From Alistipes indistinctus YIT 12060 (GTDB lineage: Bacteria > Bacteroidota > Bacteroidia > Bacteroidales > Rikenellaceae), in the NCBI RefSeq assembly GCF_025144995.1, contig NZ_CP102250.1, forward strand, positions 1,612,001 to 1,676,000: a stretch of 64,000 nucleotides of DNA. The letters run 5' to 3'. Shown piece by piece: positions 1 to 6,759 of this stretch. The position numbers and the translations under genes are program-made. Under the pieces are notes generated by a model that made no database searches, was not told the origin of the DNA, and saw only the letters and a program-made list of their open reading frames with translations. How positions within the stretch are numbered: the stretch's first letter is position 1; each line of letters opens with the position of its first letter.

Positions 1-630
1 CTCCTGAGTTTGGAAAATATTCTCATAGCCGCCGGGAGTCATTTCGACTGCGTTGACATTCATAAGCAGGGTCGCAACGTCTCCCTCCAAAACCGTAATC
101 GTATTGGCATCTTCACTTTTAGGATCTTCATCCCACGGAGAAATAGACCACGATCCAGTGTCCAGCAAACGCATCCGTTCGTAATGCCACTTCTTACTGT
201 CGGCGATTTCGCTCACCTTGATGTCGTATTTCGTACTTTTCCGGGAGCTGATATACTCGGCCAGATCGTCGTTGATGCTCTCGATTTCGACCCCGTTCCG
301 ATCGGCCTTGTAGGTCGAAAAGTCCAGGCGCATCTCCCTGACCAGCGTATAATCGTCCGAAAAGTCCGCGCGTTTGTAAATCCGGAACAAGGCTTCGGCA
401 TAAAACCCGTTGGCCTCGAACAGTTTTTCCAGCAGCTCCTTCGCGGCAAAATGGAAGGTAATCGGGAACGACACCTCGGAGATTACCCCGGTAGTATCTT
501 CCCGGCACTGTTCGATTTCGAGCTCTTTCCAACTGCCGACATCGTTGGTAACGTCGATCTCTGTGGCGCCGTCTACGACTACACCCTGTGTGTCGACCAG
601 CGCAAATTTGGTTGTCGGTTTGGTAATCAT
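1..630 (-). CDS. phage tail-module protein, 3' end outside the window
   Basis: This leftward open frame starts at ATG 630-628 and stays open for 210 codons to the window edge, so the C-terminus is missing. Its start overlaps the stop of the tape-measure gene in a TGATG junction, which suggests translational coupling. The visible part opens MITKPTTKFALVDTQG and is acidic, with no signal peptide or membrane segment. I do not recognise a named domain. Its place directly after a tape-measure gene is where tailed phages encode distal-tail or baseplate components, so a structural tail role is inferred from position only. Confidence 0.7.
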   Translation of the reverse strand, partial: MITKPTTKFALVDTQGVVVDGATEIDVTNDVGSWKELEIEQCREDTTGVISEVSFPITFHFAAKELLEKLFEANGFYAEALFRIYKRADFSDDYTLVREMRLDFSTYKADRNGVEIESINDDLAEYISSRKSTKYDIKVSEIADSKKWHYERMRLLDTGSWSISPWDEDPKSEDANTITVLEGDVATLLMNVNAVEMTPGGYENIFQTQE

Positions 631-2345
631 CAGTTGAACGTTTTAGTGTGACGGAGGTTGGCCCGCAACGTATAGAACCGGCGGTTGGCGCGGTCGCGGT
701 TCACCCCGAATAGGATCTGATTCAACACCCGCGTATTTTTCTCTTGGGTATTCACGATCCTGTCGACGTCGATATTGATTATCGTCCGGTTATCCGGCCT
801 GCTATCGATTTTCGGCAGCGGGTCGAGCGAATCGATCGCATCGGCAACGGAAGGCACGAACAGGTCGAGGTTCTTCATCGCCTCCTCGACCGAAGGGAAT
901 ACCACCGACCGGGCGGGCAGGTCGACCAGCGTATCGCTGGCCGGAGTGCGGAACAGTCCGCCCGACGGGGTCATCACCACCTCCGGCCGGCCGCCGTCGC
1001 CGACCACGGCCAGTCCGCCGGGGTGGTTCCGGGTACCGGCAGCGTATTCGGGCAGGGGCTGAGCTATTGCGATACCTAATTGCGCAGCTCCGGCGGCAGC
1101 AACGATTCCGGCCAAAATAAAATTAGGCAATGCCTCCACCACAGCCGTGGCAGTATTCAGGATAATTTCGAAAATAGTTTTTTTCTTTTGCATCGCCGCT
1201 TTCTGTCTAGCCAGTTCTTTTTCCCGTTGCTCTTCTTTCTGGGCGATAGCCGCTTTTCGGGCATCGGCCTGCTCTTTAGAGATCGCACCCGACATCTCCA
1301 GTTCATCGACCCGGCTACGCTGCTCATCAGCCGCTTCTTGGTTCGCTTTCGACTCTCGGTCAATCCGTTCAATAGCAGCATTAAACGCTGCATCACTCAC
1401 CTTTGCCCCCTCTTTGAAAAAACCGATGAGATCTGCTTTTACCTTTGCTCTGATTTTCGCTTTCTCTTCTTCTGTTTTTTCGGTCTGTTTAACCTCTTGC
1501 GCTCCCGTTGTCTGCACGAGAGCAAGAACTTCTTTCCCAATCGTCTCTTTAATCTTCAAAGTCTCCTTTCCGGTCAACACATTGGCGGCAATCAACGTAT
1601 TGGAAGTGCTTTTCATGAGAGCAATGCGTTGCCGATCTATCTTTTTTTCCGTCTCCACCGCAATTTCCCGACGAGCATTTTCGTCCTCAGTCATCGCCAA
1701 CATGGTTTGACCACCCTCACTTTCTATTTTAAGTTGCTCTGTAATAGACCGTGTCTCAATAGCGGCAATCTCGAACGCCAACTCTTCGGCAATGCGCTGT
1801 CTCTCTTTCTGGTTGCCGGCATCCACCTTCTGCTCCTGCGCCCGCTGCTTGATCAGCATATCTATCTGGCTCTGGGCGCTCGCCTGCAAGGTTTGTTCTT
1901 CATAAAGCACATAATCGTCGAGAGCCTTTTTCCGCACATCGTACGACTGGGTCGGATCGTTCGCAATCGCTCTGTTTTCCCGGCTCTTTTGCCCGGCCTG
2001 TATGGCTGGGTCTTTCCGTAAAGCACTCTGGTCCCCTCTGTCCCGTTCCAGGTTCTGCCGAAGCTGGGTATCGAGCAGTTTTTTGAGCTCCGTCCGTTTC
2101 TGTTCGGCCGCAGCCCGGGCATGGAGCGCCTGGGCATACGCCTGTGTGGCGGCGTCTACCTCCTTTTCCGCCTTCGCCAGTTGTTTGAAGCCTGCCGGAC
2201 CTTTACTCAGTTTGATTTGCAGCTTGTCCAGCGAGGCTAACATCTGGATCAGCTTCCGGTTATCCTTGTCTATTTGGTCGCCCAGCATCGCGAGTCCCTT
2301 GGCAACCGCTTTGTAAACCAGCGTATTATTTGCTACGTTTGTCAT
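630..2345 (-). CDS. phage tail tape-measure-like protein
   Basis: This 571-residue protein probably sets tail length and occupies the tail lumen. About residues 1-390 are a charged, Ala/Glu/Lys/Gln-rich region with long predicted coiled coils. A hydrophobic stretch around 395-430 (FILAGIVAAAGAAQLGIAIA) follows. Then comes a Gly/Pro-rich segment with EYAAGTRNHPGGLAVVGDGG, a signature I associate with the C-terminal part of tape-measure and other large phage tail proteins. It is short for a tape measure, implying a short tail or a split gene. Its start overlaps the upstream gene's stop region by 20 bp and its stop overlaps the next start, so it lies within a tightly packed operon. The coiled-coil plus hydrophobic-plug layout and the position after the tail-tube gene support the call. 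Confidence 0.75.
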   Translation of the reverse strand: MTNVANNTLVYKAVAKGLAMLGDQIDKDNRKLIQMLASLDKLQIKLSKGPAGFKQLAKAEKEVDAATQAYAQALHARAAAEQKRTELKKLLDTQLRQNLERDRGDQSALRKDPAIQAGQKSRENRAIANDPTQSYDVRKKALDDYVLYEEQTLQASAQSQIDMLIKQRAQEQKVDAGNQKERQRIAEELAFEIAAIETRSITEQLKIESEGGQTMLAMTEDENARREIAVETEKKIDRQRIALMKSTSNTLIAANVLTGKETLKIKETIGKEVLALVQTTGAQEVKQTEKTEEEKAKIRAKVKADLIGFFKEGAKVSDAAFNAAIERIDRESKANQEAADEQRSRVDELEMSGAISKEQADARKAAIAQKEEQREKELARQKAAMQKKKTIFEIILNTATAVVEALPNFILAGIVAAAGAAQLGIAIAQPLPEYAAGTRNHPGGLAVVGDGGRPEVVMTPSGGLFRTPASDTLVDLPARSVVFPSVEEAMKNLDLFVPSVADAIDSLDPLPKIDSRPDNRTIINIDVDRIVNTQEKNTRVLNQILFGVNRDRANRRFYTLRANLRHTKTFN

Positions 2346-3087
2346 ATCTCAATGTGTTTTTATAATCCTTTAAATAACCGGCATACTCGGCCAGCGAAAT
2401 ATCCGGCGTCAGACGAAATCCCGCATGTTTGCTGAGAGCCACCAACTGATCGTTGAACTCTCCCGGCGTGCAGCTCTCCCGGCCGTTCCCTTCGAGCAAT
2501 GCTTCGTAACGGCGTTTTTCCTCACGGATTTTGATTTTCAGGGCCCGGATTTTCGCGTCGATCCTTCCGGCGAGCTTTCTCCATCCTGTTTCGTCTCCCG
2601 GCAGCACTTGCACCGGAAGACCGTTGCGGTTAAGAAAACGCAACACTGCCTGGGAAAGCGACAGCTCCTGCTCTTCCCTATCTTCCGACCGTCCCTCTCC
2701 GTCCGCCGCCGGTGCGTCCAGTTCATTTTCCCACGCCTCACGCCGGGTCAGCTCTGCCGCCAGCAATTGGGCGGCTATCGACAATCCTAGAATCCGCATC
2801 CGGCACAATTGCACTTCCCGTATCCGGTTGTTCAGCGAACGGCAAAGCGCATTTCCGGAGAGTTCGTGAAATTCTGCAACGAGCGCCATGCGGACCTCTT
2901 GCAGCACCTCTTCGGGCGGATTCCCCCCGATCACCAGCGCCCGCAGGTTATCGTTACACACCATCTCGATATAGGCCCTCAGCGGGCATTTGTTGCAGCT
3001 GTCATACAGCGTATATGAACTCCCGGACCCGTCCGGGCTTCCCGGCTTTGGTCCAGCACTCTTTGCGGTCGCAGTAGATTTTTCCAT
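2326..3087 (-). CDS. phage protein of unknown function between tail tube and tape measure
   Basis: The start chosen is ATG 3087 (253 residues). The frame is open further upstream, and ATG 2964 (212 residues) is equally possible. The recognisable part begins near TLYDSCNKCPLRAYIEM, with a CxxC pair. It continues into a helical, Arg/Glu-rich region and ends NTLRYDKRSK. No known domain is recognised. The first 86 bp overlap the 64-residue gene at 3002-3196 in another frame, and the gene's end overlaps the tape-measure start by 20 bp. Position between tail tube and tape measure matches tail assembly chaperones, often expressed partly by ribosomal frameshifting. Function is inferred from location only. 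Confidence 0.6.
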   Translation of the reverse strand: MEKSTATAKSAGPKPGSPDGSGSSYTLYDSCNKCPLRAYIEMVCNDNLRALVIGGNPPEEVLQEVRMALVAEFHELSGNALCRSLNNRIREVQLCRMRILGLSIAAQLLAAELTRREAWENELDAPAADGEGRSEDREEQELSLSQAVLRFLNRNGLPVQVLPGDETGWRKLAGRIDAKIRALKIKIREEKRRYEALLEGNGRESCTPGEFNDQLVALSKHAGFRLTPDISLAEYAGYLKDYKNTLRYDKRSK

Positions 3088-3196
3088 CCTGTTCGTAAAT
3101 GACATAGTCCGTTTTTTCGAGACCGGCAAGACGTTCCGCCAGCCTCTTTGTTTTTGAATATTCGCTATCCTTGTGTTTGAAGCATCCGCAGGGCAT
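3002..3196 (-). CDS. small cysteine-containing phage protein (64 aa)
   Basis: This short leftward gene encodes a charged protein beginning MPCGCFKHKDSEYSKTK. Cysteines at residues 3 and 5 and in YCDRKECW could bind a metal. There is no signal peptide or membrane segment. It overlaps the 5' part of the following gene and ends in that gene's frame-overlap zone. Its position between the tail-tube and tape-measure genes suggests the first half of a tail-chaperone pair (inference). The function is unknown, and I found no diagnostic domain. Confidence 0.5.
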   Translation of the reverse strand: MPCGCFKHKDSEYSKTKRLAERLAGLEKTDYVIYEQDGKIYCDRKECWTKAGKPGRVREFIYAV

Positions 3197-3298
3197 AATC
3201 CGAATTTACAATACATCCAAATCCTCAATCCTTATCAATCATCTTCCGGAACGCCCCCGGAAGCAACCGCGTTCCCGACCGGAAACCTGTTTCAGCAC

Positions 3299-3418
3299 TC
3301 AGTCGCAACATGCTGTTCGCCCAACCGTCTCACAGGCCTTTCGTCCAGCGGCGACATCGGGGAGCCAATGTGGCAAAGGGTGCGAGGCCCGAAAGCCGCC
3401 GCACCCTCCGGCTGTCAT
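3299..3418 (-). CDS. possible tiny cysteine-rich ORF (39 aa)
   Basis: An ATG lies immediately after the TAA of the 65-residue gene (TAAATG at 3421-3416), and the frame runs 39 codons to TGA at 3301-3299. The predicted peptide starts MTAGGCGGFRASHPLPHW and ends TACCD. The stop-to-start junction would allow re-initiation. No family is recognised and the Gly/Arg/Cys-rich composition could be chance in GC-rich DNA. The gap 3197-3418 otherwise holds only fragments, including a 28-codon ORF at 3226-3312. Confidence 0.22.
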   Translation of the reverse strand: MTAGGCGGFRASHPLPHWLPDVAAGRKACETVGRTACCD

Positions 3419-3616
3419 TTATGAAGAAGGTTGGATTTTCTTCCTGGGAGGTTTCACCGTCTCGTAAACTTCGGTGATCCGCTGCGTTAGGGTTTTCTCG
3501 TCGAGTCCGGTCCAGGCGAGGCTGCGGGCCGTGTCCCTGATGTAAGCCTCCTTTTTCGCCGTGCGAATGGCCTCCTCGTTGAAATCAATCGAGAACGTCC
3601 CGATTCTGACCTTCAT
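3419..3616 (-). CDS. small phage protein after the tail-tube gene (65 aa)
   Basis: The product begins MKVRIGTFSIDFNEEAIRTA and is mostly helical and charged, with a basic Pro/Lys-rich end (PPRKKIQPSS). Its ATG overlaps the last base of the tail-tube gene's stop codon (TAATG), so the two are probably translated together. Position just after the tube gene fits a tail assembly chaperone or tail completion protein, but no family is recognisable by eye. Confidence 0.6.
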   Translation of the reverse strand: MKVRIGTFSIDFNEEAIRTAKKEAYIRDTARSLAWTGLDEKTLTQRITEVYETVKPPRKKIQPSS

Positions 3617-4500
3617 TATGCGGACGCGCTGACGTCGGCGTACTCCCCGACGCCGTCAAGACCGAGGATGTCACCCGCCTCAAGGACGCTGGCGGATGCC
3701 ACACGGTATTTGCCCGCAGGGGCGATCGACAGCAGTCCGGCAGCCGAGTCGAACGTCGCGGTGGTCGCCGCCGTGCCCGAATCGTTGATAAACATATTGG
3801 CTTTCCACTTGTCGCCGTACTCTGCGGTAATATCCTCGCCGCCGCAGGCGGTCACCACCGAAGCGGTCCCGGTCGCACCGGCCTTCAGCGCTACGCCGAT
3901 CAGGCCGTCCGGCACGTTGGGCAGGCCCACCTCGAAGGCGTGCATGTTCTTCTCCTCCGACTCGTTGGAAGGCGTGTAATAGGCGTACAGCGAAAGGTTG
4001 TAGGCCGTCGAGCCGTCGGTCGGGGTCCGCACCGCGTAGAGCGTAGCCTCGAAACCGGCAAAGTAGTTCTTGCCGTCGCGCACCACTACGGTACCGTACA
4101 CGAATCCTTCGTCGTCGACCCGCAGCACGCGCATTTTGCGTTTGTTGAACTTCGAAATCTCTTTGTAGAGGCAGTCGCCCGCATCGACCTGGTAGGCGAT
4201 GTTCTTTGCCGTGAGGTTGGTCGGAACCGGCCCGCCGTAAGTACCCAGGTCCGGCGCATTGACCTCTCCGCCGTTGATGGTCATGCCGACCACGCCTTTG
4301 ATGGGATACATCTTCAGCGCATCGGCCGTGGTGACATACCCCGACAGGCCCGACACGAAATCCTCCGACTCCATCGGATAGAGGGCGTTTTTGCCCGTAA
4401 TGAGCAGCGCCGATACTTTGCCCTCTTTCTTGGGGCAGCTGCCGATACCCGTGTAGGGGGTTCCCATCGCGCCGCAGTTGCTTTTGATTGATCCTAACAT
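3616..4500 (-). CDS. major tail tube-like structural protein
   Basis: This 294-residue protein opens MLGSIKSNCGAMGTPYTG and is rich in Gly, Ala, Thr and Val with alternating beta-type segments. It has no signal peptide. Residues about 200-294 (AGATGTASVVTACGGEDITA onward) look like an extra Ig-like or beta-sandwich domain, a common decoration on tail-tube proteins. It lies upstream of small ORFs and a tape measure, the standard order in long-tailed phages. The assignment rests on composition and gene order. A capsid protein is a less likely alternative, because no portal, protease or terminase gene sits near it. Confidence 0.55.
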   Translation of the reverse strand: MLGSIKSNCGAMGTPYTGIGSCPKKEGKVSALLITGKNALYPMESEDFVSGLSGYVTTADALKMYPIKGVVGMTINGGEVNAPDLGTYGGPVPTNLTAKNIAYQVDAGDCLYKEISKFNKRKMRVLRVDDEGFVYGTVVVRDGKNYFAGFEATLYAVRTPTDGSTAYNLSLYAYYTPSNESEEKNMHAFEVGLPNVPDGLIGVALKAGATGTASVVTACGGEDITAEYGDKWKANMFINDSGTAATTATFDSAAGLLSIAPAGKYRVASASVLEAGDILGLDGVGEYADVSASA

Positions 4501-4549
4501 AATAATTTGGTTTTAAGGAATGAATAAAATATTGATTTGGTGAAAAGGT

Positions 4550-5188
4550 TCAGACGGACAGGAGATCCGCAATATTCTCCGTCACCCGGTCGTTCTCCGT
4601 CGCGATCTGCTCCAGTTGGCGCTGACACAGTGGCTTGAGCACGAGCGAAAGGTTGTGCAGTTCGATCGCATCGACATGCTCGCCGTAGAGGTCTTTGATC
4701 TGCGCCGCATTGCCTCCCGTGGTGAACACCTCGTAATAGTCGTGCGGAGGCAGGCCGTAGTCCGTCAGGAAGTAACCCGACAAGGCCGCCTGCCGCATAA
4801 ATTCGTCGTAGACCGGACGCAGCACCCTCTCGAAAAGTTCGGCCTCGCGCTCCCGGGTCGTCCACGTGCTTTTCACCGAACCCGCAATGGCGAGGTTGTA
4901 ATTGAGCGTCACCGCATCGCCCTTCCTCTGCTGGCGGATCGACTGGAAATTCAGCACGGCGGGAAACTTCAGCATAGACCCGTTCACGGCCTCTCCCAGT
5001 TTAAGCAGTACCGCCGAAATTTCGGCCTGCGTGCCGGGAAAGTGCCAAAAACCGAACTTCCCGTCCACAAGACAGTTCGGGGCGTAGTAGTACCCGGCCA
5101 GTGCGTCCAGAAAGGCTGCGTTGCGGTTCAACGCTTCGCGGGTGCGCCAGACGAGCGACCCGATAATCGTATTCGGAGAAACAGTCAT
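4550..5188 (-). CDS. phage structural or completion protein of unknown function
   Basis: The 212-residue product begins MTVSPNTIIGSLVWRTREAL and is soluble, with mixed helix and strand and no signal or membrane segment. The C-terminal third is helical (QRQLEQIATENDRVTENIAD). It sits upstream of the tail-tube-like gene in the same orientation, a place often taken by head-tail connector, tail terminator or completion proteins. No motif confirms this. A 49-bp gap separates it from the tube gene. Confidence 0.55.
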   Translation of the reverse strand: MTVSPNTIIGSLVWRTREALNRNAAFLDALAGYYYAPNCLVDGKFGFWHFPGTQAEISAVLLKLGEAVNGSMLKFPAVLNFQSIRQQRKGDAVTLNYNLAIAGSVKSTWTTREREAELFERVLRPVYDEFMRQAALSGYFLTDYGLPPHDYYEVFTTGGNAAQIKDLYGEHVDAIELHNLSLVLKPLCQRQLEQIATENDRVTENIADLLSV

Positions 5189-5281
5189 AGATTGAATGTA
5201 TTGATTGGTAAGAACCGTTCCCGGCAGGTAAAGTATATGCTGTCGAGAAACATTATTTCGCTGCTTTGGCCGCGGTTATTT

Positions 5282-5455
5282 TTAGGCGCCGCCACCCGGT
5301 TCCGCCGCAGGAACTTTCAGCGCCGCAAAGCCGGGCGAATAGCCTTCACCGCTCCAGGTGAAAAACTACAGGCCGGCCGGAAAAACCTCGATCTGATCCA
5401 ATTGGAGAAACCCGTTCGTGCGGTTGTTATCCATCAGCAAAAATAGGTCGCCCAT
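5282..5455 (-). pseudogene. 58-codon open frame interrupted by one in-frame amber codon
   Basis: From ATG 5455 the frame reads 29 codons (MGDLFLLMDNNRTNGFLQLD...), meets TAG at 5368-5366, then continues in the same frame for 27 codons (FFTWSGEGYSPGFAALKVPA...) to TAA at 5284-5282. Both halves look protein-like. The simplest reading is a small phage gene with a nonsense mutation. Amber read-through or suppression is possible but unsupported. The rest of 5189-5508 contains no other convincing gene. Confidence 0.35.
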
Positions 5456-5508
5456 AAGCGAAAAAATCAGAAAACAGCCTTGAGTTTTAGACAGTAGAGG
5501 GATGAGTT

Positions 5509-5778
5509 TTAGACATCGTCCATCCTCTTCTGGTATCCGAGCGCTTTGCGGTCCCCGATTTCAAGCAACCCCTCGGCACGCTGGATACCATGCACAATTA
5601 CGCTATGCGAACGCCGGTTGAACAGCCGGGTCAGTTCTACACAGGAAGCATGCCGGTCGCGCAGCCTTTTCCAGATCAGTTGTCTCACAATCGACAAATC
5701 CGATCTGCGGCTACTTCCAATAATCTCCTCCAGGGAAAATCCACATGCCGCTGCATACCTTTCAACGATTTTTTGCAT
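5509..5778 (-). CDS. stand-alone DnaA domain IV-like DNA-binding protein
   Basis: The product resembles the C-terminal DNA-binding domain of the replication initiator DnaA. The segment SIVRQLIWKRLRDRHASCVE, followed by LTRLFNRRSHSVIVHGIQRA, matches the helix-turn-helix layout in which R-x-H-S contacts DnaA boxes. No AAA+ domain is present. I chose ATG 5778 (89 residues) because purine-rich AAAAGAAG lies just upstream; a GTG at 5814 would add 12 residues. Such proteins may bind host or phage DnaA boxes to recruit or block replication. It lies in the same operon direction as the phage primase-helicase. Confidence 0.7.
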   Translation of the reverse strand: MQKIVERYAAACGFSLEEIIGSSRRSDLSIVRQLIWKRLRDRHASCVELTRLFNRRSHSVIVHGIQRAEGLLEIGDRKALGYQKRMDDV

Positions 5779-5872
5779 ATTTCTTCTTTTAGGACAATTT
5801 ATCTCAATTCGCACGTTTTAAAATCCACCGTCAACCGGTAAAATCCCAGCACATCCGATCCGATCAGTCCTC

Positions 5873-5992
5873 TTACGTGGCATAGACGAAGGGGACACGG
5901 TCGGAGACGATCTTGCCCGGCTTGTTCTTGTTGAGCTCACAGGCGGCAAGAATCACGGCTGCGAGTAAGGATAGGTAAAGTAACTTTTTCAT
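5873..5992 (-). CDS. tiny phage-encoded lipoprotein (39 aa)
   Basis: ATG 5992 to TAA 5873 encodes a peptide with a clear type II signal: MKKLLYLSLLAAVILAAC has a basic start, a hydrophobic core and an LAAC lipobox. The mature part is only 22 residues, starting CELNKNKPGK and ending RVPFVYAT. The Glu right after the cysteine hints at possible surface export in Bacteroidota (inference). Small phage lipoproteins act in lysis (Rz1-like) or superinfection exclusion. The sequence alone cannot choose, and this could also be the leftover 5' end of a longer gene. Confidence 0.55.
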   Translation of the reverse strand: MKKLLYLSLLAAVILAACELNKNKPGKIVSDRVPFVYAT

Positions 5993-6003
5993 GTGCCGGA
6001 ACA

Positions 6004-6303
6004 TTAAAAATTCACGTCTGTATAGTAGTACCAGTATTTTCGTATAGCTTCAAAAGAACACTTGAAATGCTCTGCGGCTTGCCACATGGTGTCGACTACT
6101 CCATTCGGGCGGCAAATTCCTTTCTTTGGCCTGCCGTGTATTAACACGGGATTCTGTTGCTTGATCCACTCCCTGACCGCAAGCGCCCGCATTCGTGTTT
6201 CATCCAAAATGCGGAGTTCGGCCAACCTGGCGAATAAATCTTCCGGGGTTTGTACGCTTTCCCGTATTTGTCGGAATAGCTCTTTTTCGTAGGTGGTCTC
6301 CAT
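6004..6303 (-). CDS. hypothetical phage protein with helix-turn-helix-like C-terminus
   Basis: The 99-residue protein starts METTYEKELFRQIRESVQ. A basic middle segment (HGRPKKGICRPNGVV) precedes a helical region, TMWQAAEHFKCSFEAIRKYW, that looks like a helix-turn-helix. A small DNA-binding or terminase-small-subunit-like role is possible but not demonstrated. Its 5' part overlaps the end of the longer frame at 6200-6709. It ends 11 bp before the tiny lipoprotein gene. Confidence 0.55.
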   Translation of the reverse strand: METTYEKELFRQIRESVQTPEDLFARLAELRILDETRMRALAVREWIKQQNPVLIHGRPKKGICRPNGVVDTMWQAAEHFKCSFEAIRKYWYYYTDVNF

Positions 6304-6709
6304 ATTTCAGGTTTTTTGTTATTTTTGCATCGCCCTTGATTCCATAGTCGGGGGCAGGGTTAGTAGTAATAGGTTGGAGGGTGAGGCGGACACCCTCCGT
6401 TTTATTTTCCGCCTTGCGGCATCCCTGCCGCGCTCTGATGCGGTCTCGCGCCATCCGGGTCAGGCGGCTGAACGGTGTCGCCTTCATTTTCGCAGGCTTG
6501 TCTGTCGGGGAGATCGTCCGGTAATCGATCCGCTGCTCTTTGCACCGCGTTTCCCAAATCGACGCATCCCGGTTGACCGATCCGGCCCCCTGCAACTCCT
6601 CCCGCCCTGCATTGCCATACCACTTCCGCAACCGGGCATCCTCGATGCGGAGTTTGATTTCGTGCCCCGTCTCCAGGGCGATATTCCGGCAGATCAGCAC
6701 CCGCTCCAT
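6200..6709 (-). CDS. hypothetical phage protein, basic, frame uncertain
   Basis: This 169-residue frame begins MERVLICRNIALETGHEIKL and is strongly basic (many Arg and Lys). Its first ~110 residues look more natural than the two competing frames on this strand. The last ~34 codons overlap the next gene by 104 bp, so the true end or frame may differ. No domain is recognised. Its place after the primase-helicase gene suggests a replication accessory or DNA-binding protein, but this is only a guess from context. Confidence 0.4.
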   Translation of the reverse strand: MERVLICRNIALETGHEIKLRIEDARLRKWYGNAGREELQGAGSVNRDASIWETRCKEQRIDYRTISPTDKPAKMKATPFSRLTRMARDRIRARQGCRKAENKTEGVRLTLQPITTNPAPDYGIKGDAKITKNLKYGDHLRKRAIPTNTGKRTNPGRFIRQVGRTPHFG

Positions 6710-6759
6710 CGCGCGGGTAGTAGTGAGTGGATGGCCTCGACAAGCTCCTTTTTATCGGT

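Noticed and set aside
5366-5368. TAG reassigned to glutamine throughout the phage
   Set aside because: Only one in-frame TAG was seen, and the other phage genes end normally, so code reassignment is not supported.
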